DNA from: Chrysochromulina parva
Taxonomy: Eukaryota > Haptophyta > Prymnesiales > Chrysochromulinaceae
Direction of reading: 5' to 3'
Length of the DNA stretch: 19,750 bases
Assembly: GCA_002887195.1 (NCBI GenBank)
Contig: PJAB01000858.1
Coordinates: 1 to 19,750 of the forward strand
Below are positions 17,240 to 19,750 of this stretch, piece after piece. Positions within the stretch are counted from its first letter, which is position 1; every line of letters starts with the position of its first letter. Below the pieces are notes generated by a model, which was not told the DNA's origin, made no database searches, and saw only the letters and a program-made list of their open reading frames with translations. The position numbers and the translations under genes are program-made.

Positions 17240-19417
17240 ATGGTGAAGGCCAGTGCCAGTGAAGCTTTGCGCAAGGCCCTCACTGATGTCGGCTACGAGC
17301 TCAAGGTCTTCAATTTCGAGCCTGACTTGCTCGGCATGAAGTTGGTCTGCAAGTTGGAGAATGGTCTTAGTATTGTGAAAGTGTTGGACAATCTGCATGA
17401 TTCCCAGGCCATGGTTCTGGGCGTGCCCGTGGGCTCGATCATCATGCAGATCAACGGGGAGGACGCCACGCAGATGAAATCGCTGGCGGAGATCAACAGG
17501 GCGATCGCGGTCGAGATCGAAGGATGCAAGCTCCTCGGAAAGGTGCTCGAGATCACGATGATGGTGCCGCTGCCCAAGGAGCTCGCAGAGAAGTTTCTGC
17601 GCGACGAACTGGCGCGCGAGCTTCCTCCGTCTGCTCGGCCCGGGACGGCGACTTCACGGCTGGGGGGCGATGCCGACCTACCGACAAGGGTCGGGTCGGT
17701 CCTCGGGTTGCCAGCGCCGCCGACCATACTTCGTCCAGCTTGCGTCCCTCCCATCGGCACCGGCCTCGGCGTGCGGTACCGGCGCCAGCTGGAAGAGGAG
17801 CAGTTGCGTGCGCGTGCGGACGTGCGCGTCGCCAAGATGGAAGCCATACACGAGCGGCTTCACCTCAATGAGCCGTCGGACGTGGAAGCCGCCACTCGTA
17901 CTTTTGAGCTCCACGATGGCCCCTCGGGCAGCAATCACGGTGCCGCGCACGGCACGCAACCCACGTCGCCACCAGCTAAGCCACCCCGCGCCTCGCTGTG
18001 GATGTCAATTTTTTGCGCCTCGCTGTGGACGTCGAAGGTGGAGAAGAAGGCTGCGGTGGCTGCAAAGAAGGCGGAGAAGGAGTCCGCGATGGCCGTGGCC
18101 GCGTACAACAATACAGAGAAGAAGGCCTCGGCGGCTGCGCAGAAGGCTGCGCAGAAGGCGGCGAAGAAGGCAGCGAAGAAGACGGAGGAGGAGGAGGCCG
18201 CCCGCAAGGGAACATCTGGAGGGAACTCTGTGGCACCTCTCGGGCAGCCGCCAGCCACTCATGCGCAGCTTGACATTCAGCAGCAACTAGCAGAGGCGAT
18301 CCGACAGAGGCAGCAGCGCGAAGGCCTCGTCGTTGTCCCGTGGGAGACGATCTCGTTCACCCAGACCACCTTGGCCAAGGGCGCGTTCGGCACCGTTGCG
18401 CTCGCCACGCTGAGCCGAGAGCTCGGCAGAATGCAGTGCGCGGTCAAGATCGCCGATGTGCGCTCGGGCGATGGGCTCGGAGAGGCACTCGCGCTGCTGA
18501 ACGAGGGCTCGTTCATGAAAATAAACCATCCGAATATTGTCAAGATGTTTGGGATCACCTTCAATGCGCCCGCAAAGATCGGCTTGATTATGGAGCTCAT
18601 GAAGTGCTCATTGCACGAGCTGATGCATGCGCAAGCCCTCAGCGGCGCGCGCAGGTACGTGACTTGGGCGGACTCGCTGCTCGCGATCGCAACGGACATC
18701 GCGTTCGGCATGACCTTCCTTCACTACCACAACCTCATCCACCGCGATCTCAAGCCGCTCAACGTGCTCTTGAACGACGGATGGATGGCCAAGGTGGCCG
18801 ATTTTGGGGAAATGAAGCGCATCGAAGGAGGGGGCGACGCCGACGCTCGAGCCGCGGGGAGCGGGCGCATTCACGGCACTCCGTCCTACGTGTCGCCTGA
18901 GGCGGCGAGCGTCAGCATACCCGATGCGCCACGGGTGGGCACCCCAACGGACGTGTGGAGCTTTGGGTGCTTGCTGGCGCATTGCGCGGCGCGCGCATCG
19001 CCCTACACTGACGTTGTATATCTAGGACGTGCTCTGAAACCGCAGGAGGTCGTTCAGTGGCTGCTCGATGGTCGCGCCAATCCACTCTCGATGGTCGTCG
19101 AAGGTCAGAACATGCCTGCGCTGCTTATGGACATGGCTCGAGAGTGTACGCGCGTAGTTCCCGAGCAACGGCCCACGTTTGCCTACCTCGCAGCGCGGCT
19201 GTCGACACCGACCTTCATCCGTGAGATTTGCTTCAAGGATGCGGTCATCGACGAGGATGAAGAGGAAGACCTTGAGGCGCGCCGACCGCCGGTGAAGCTC
19301 ATCGTACCGACGACGGAGGTGCTTAAGGATCCAAGCGCTGCCTGCATTCGAGGGGAGCTCTCGAGGGTCAGCTCCGCCAAGCCAGAAGCCGAAGCCCATG
19401 CATGCGTCATATCCTAA
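17240..19417 (+). CDS. PDZ-like domain plus TKL-type protein kinase
   Basis: A 725-residue protein. Residues about 21-108 form a PDZ-like domain (LLGMKLVCKLENGLSIVKVL, then GVPVGSIIMQING and LEITMM). Residues about 125-250 are a disordered linker. About 266-318 are Lys/Ala/Glu-rich and probably one long helix. The kinase domain spans about 370-650: glycine loop LAKGAFGTV (378-386), Lys403 in CAVKIAD, catalytic loop HRDLKPLN with Asp503, DFG at 521-523, SPE in place of APE, and DVWSFG from 571. All catalytic residues are present, so it should be active. The first glycine of the usual GxGxxG loop is Ala379. The HRDLKPLN loop and overall look fit TKL/MLK-like Ser/Thr kinases. The tail is acidic. 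The ATG at 17240 is preceded by an in-frame TAA at 17213. The PDZ part may tether the enzyme to a protein C-terminus; the partner is unknown. Confidence 0.85.
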   Translation: MVKASASEALRKALTDVGYELKVFNFEPDLLGMKLVCKLENGLSIVKVLDNLHDSQAMVLGVPVGSIIMQINGEDATQMKSLAEINRAIAVEIEGCKLLGKVLEITMMVPLPKELAEKFLRDELARELPPSARPGTATSRLGGDADLPTRVGSVLGLPAPPTILRPACVPPIGTGLGVRYRRQLEEEQLRARADVRVAKMEAIHERLHLNEPSDVEAATRTFELHDGPSGSNHGAAHGTQPTSPPAKPPRASLWMSIFCASLWTSKVEKKAAVAAKKAEKESAMAVAAYNNTEKKASAAAQKAAQKAAKKAAKKTEEEEAARKGTSGGNSVAPLGQPPATHAQLDIQQQLAEAIRQRQQREGLVVVPWETISFTQTTLAKGAFGTVALATLSRELGRMQCAVKIADVRSGDGLGEALALLNEGSFMKINHPNIVKMFGITFNAPAKIGLIMELMKCSLHELMHAQALSGARRYVTWADSLLAIATDIAFGMTFLHYHNLIHRDLKPLNVLLNDGWMAKVADFGEMKRIEGGGDADARAAGSGRIHGTPSYVSPEAASVSIPDAPRVGTPTDVWSFGCLLAHCAARASPYTDVVYLGRALKPQEVVQWLLDGRANPLSMVVEGQNMPALLMDMARECTRVVPEQRPTFAYLAARLSTPTFIREICFKDAVIDEDEEEDLEARRPPVKLIVPTTEVLKDPSAACIRGELSRVSSAKPEAEAHACVIS
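17988..18033 (+). repeat. 27-bp tandem duplication in kinase linker
   Basis: A 19-nt stretch gcgcctcgctgtgga(t/c)gtc occurs at 17988-18006 and 18015-18033 with one mismatch and a 27-bp period. It is in frame and encodes a doubled ASLW(M/T)S motif. The result is a short hydrophobic patch (ASLWMSIFCASLW) just before the Lys/Ala-rich helix. Confidence 0.85.
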
Positions 19418-19471
19418 GAGCTACTGTGAGTCGCGGAACGCTATAGCGATCTTTTCACACATAAGTCGTTA

Positions 19472-19492
19472 TGTGAACGTTAACACGACAGA
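19472..19492 (+). repeat. 21-bp direct repeat, copy 2
   Basis: This is an exact, same-orientation copy of 1221-1241. It lies 54 bp after the kinase stop codon and overlaps the right arm of the hairpin at 19458-19475. Together the two copies bracket five of the six reading-frame groups in this window. Confidence 0.8.
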
Positions 19493-19498
19493 CGCGAC

Positions 19499-19520
19499 AA
19501 CCGGTGTGTAACCGGTGTGT
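19499..19520 (+). repeat. Doubled 11-mer aaccggtgtgt
   Basis: Two perfect adjacent copies of aaccggtgtgt lie just after the second copy of the 21-bp repeat. It is short and of unknown significance. Confidence 0.85.
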
Positions 19521-19750
19521 GAATAAGTAGTTGACCACCGGGTACGTTTGTTTTCGCTGCTGTGACTGGTGCGGGGGTATCCGGATACTGGTGCTGAGAA
19601 ATCACGTCATCAGAACGGACACAGTGACCGTGGGAACGGGAGCCCCTGGCTCCAGGACCCCTTGCATGCCGCTTGGAAGGTCCGGCGTGTAGGCCTGACC
19701 TCTCTAGAGCGGGTCGAAGTCCGTAAGAGGTTCTTAGATGTCACCACTGG

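Larger units (their letters stand above)
19418..19750. other. 3' flank of the kinase gene, no gene seen
   Basis: I see no coding region. A hairpin (cacataa-gtcg-ttatgtg, 19458-19475) lies about 40 bp after the stop and overlaps copy 2 of the 21-bp repeat. A doubled 11-mer follows at 19499-19520, then a 12-nt palindrome gtatccggatac at 19577-19588 and a small stem ggagcc-cct-ggctcc near 19640-19655. The rest shows nothing I recognise. Confidence 0.6.

Noticed and set aside
19590..19750. Structural RNA gene at the right edge
   Set aside because: Some small stems exist, but no tRNA, snRNA or rRNA hallmark sequence could be identified.

Overview
The window looks like nuclear DNA of a GC-rich unicellular eukaryote. 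A haptophyte or similar alga is my best guess, but nothing here fixes the lineage. The evidence is long GC-rich reading frames, two candidate GT...AG introns, Sfi1-type centrin-binding repeats, a TKL-like kinase carrying a PDZ-like domain, a fucosyltransferase-like enzyme, and no bacterial operon or Shine-Dalgarno logic. I see no rRNA, tRNA, CRISPR array or intact transposon.

Layout. (1) 128-1147, minus: class I SAM methyltransferase with a charged helical N-terminus. (2) 1426-10104, minus: a giant 2892-residue protein with roughly 70 Sfi1-like Trp-anchored helical repeats behind a disordered Ser/Gly/Pro-rich head. (3) 10177-12375, minus: an unrecognised multi-pass membrane protein. It lies 72 nt upstream of the giant gene in the same reading frame, separated by one TGA, and a 57-nt GT...AG segment would remove that TGA. 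(4) 12546-14835, plus: a second, smaller Sfi1-like repeat protein, divergent from gene 3 across 170 bp. It is split by a 79-nt phase-0 intron that carries a 28-bp copy of the start of the next exon. (5) 15374-16846, plus: putative fucosyltransferase-like glycosyltransferase. (6) 17240-19417, plus: PDZ-like domain plus protein kinase. The gaps hold foldbacks, short direct repeats and palindromes.

How it may work together. Sfi1 repeats form long alpha-helical rods that bind centrin/calmodulin-like Ca2+-binding proteins. If genes 3 and 2 are one gene, about 3630 residues after splicing, the window holds a divergent pair of Sfi1-repeat genes: a membrane-anchored giant rod and a short rod with its own C-terminal domain, sharing one small promoter. 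That would suit a membrane-linked, Ca2+-responsive cytoskeletal fibre. This is inference; the repeats, the frame relation, the single TGA and the duplications are read directly from the sequence. The glycosyltransferase, kinase and methyltransferase have no evident functional tie to that pair.
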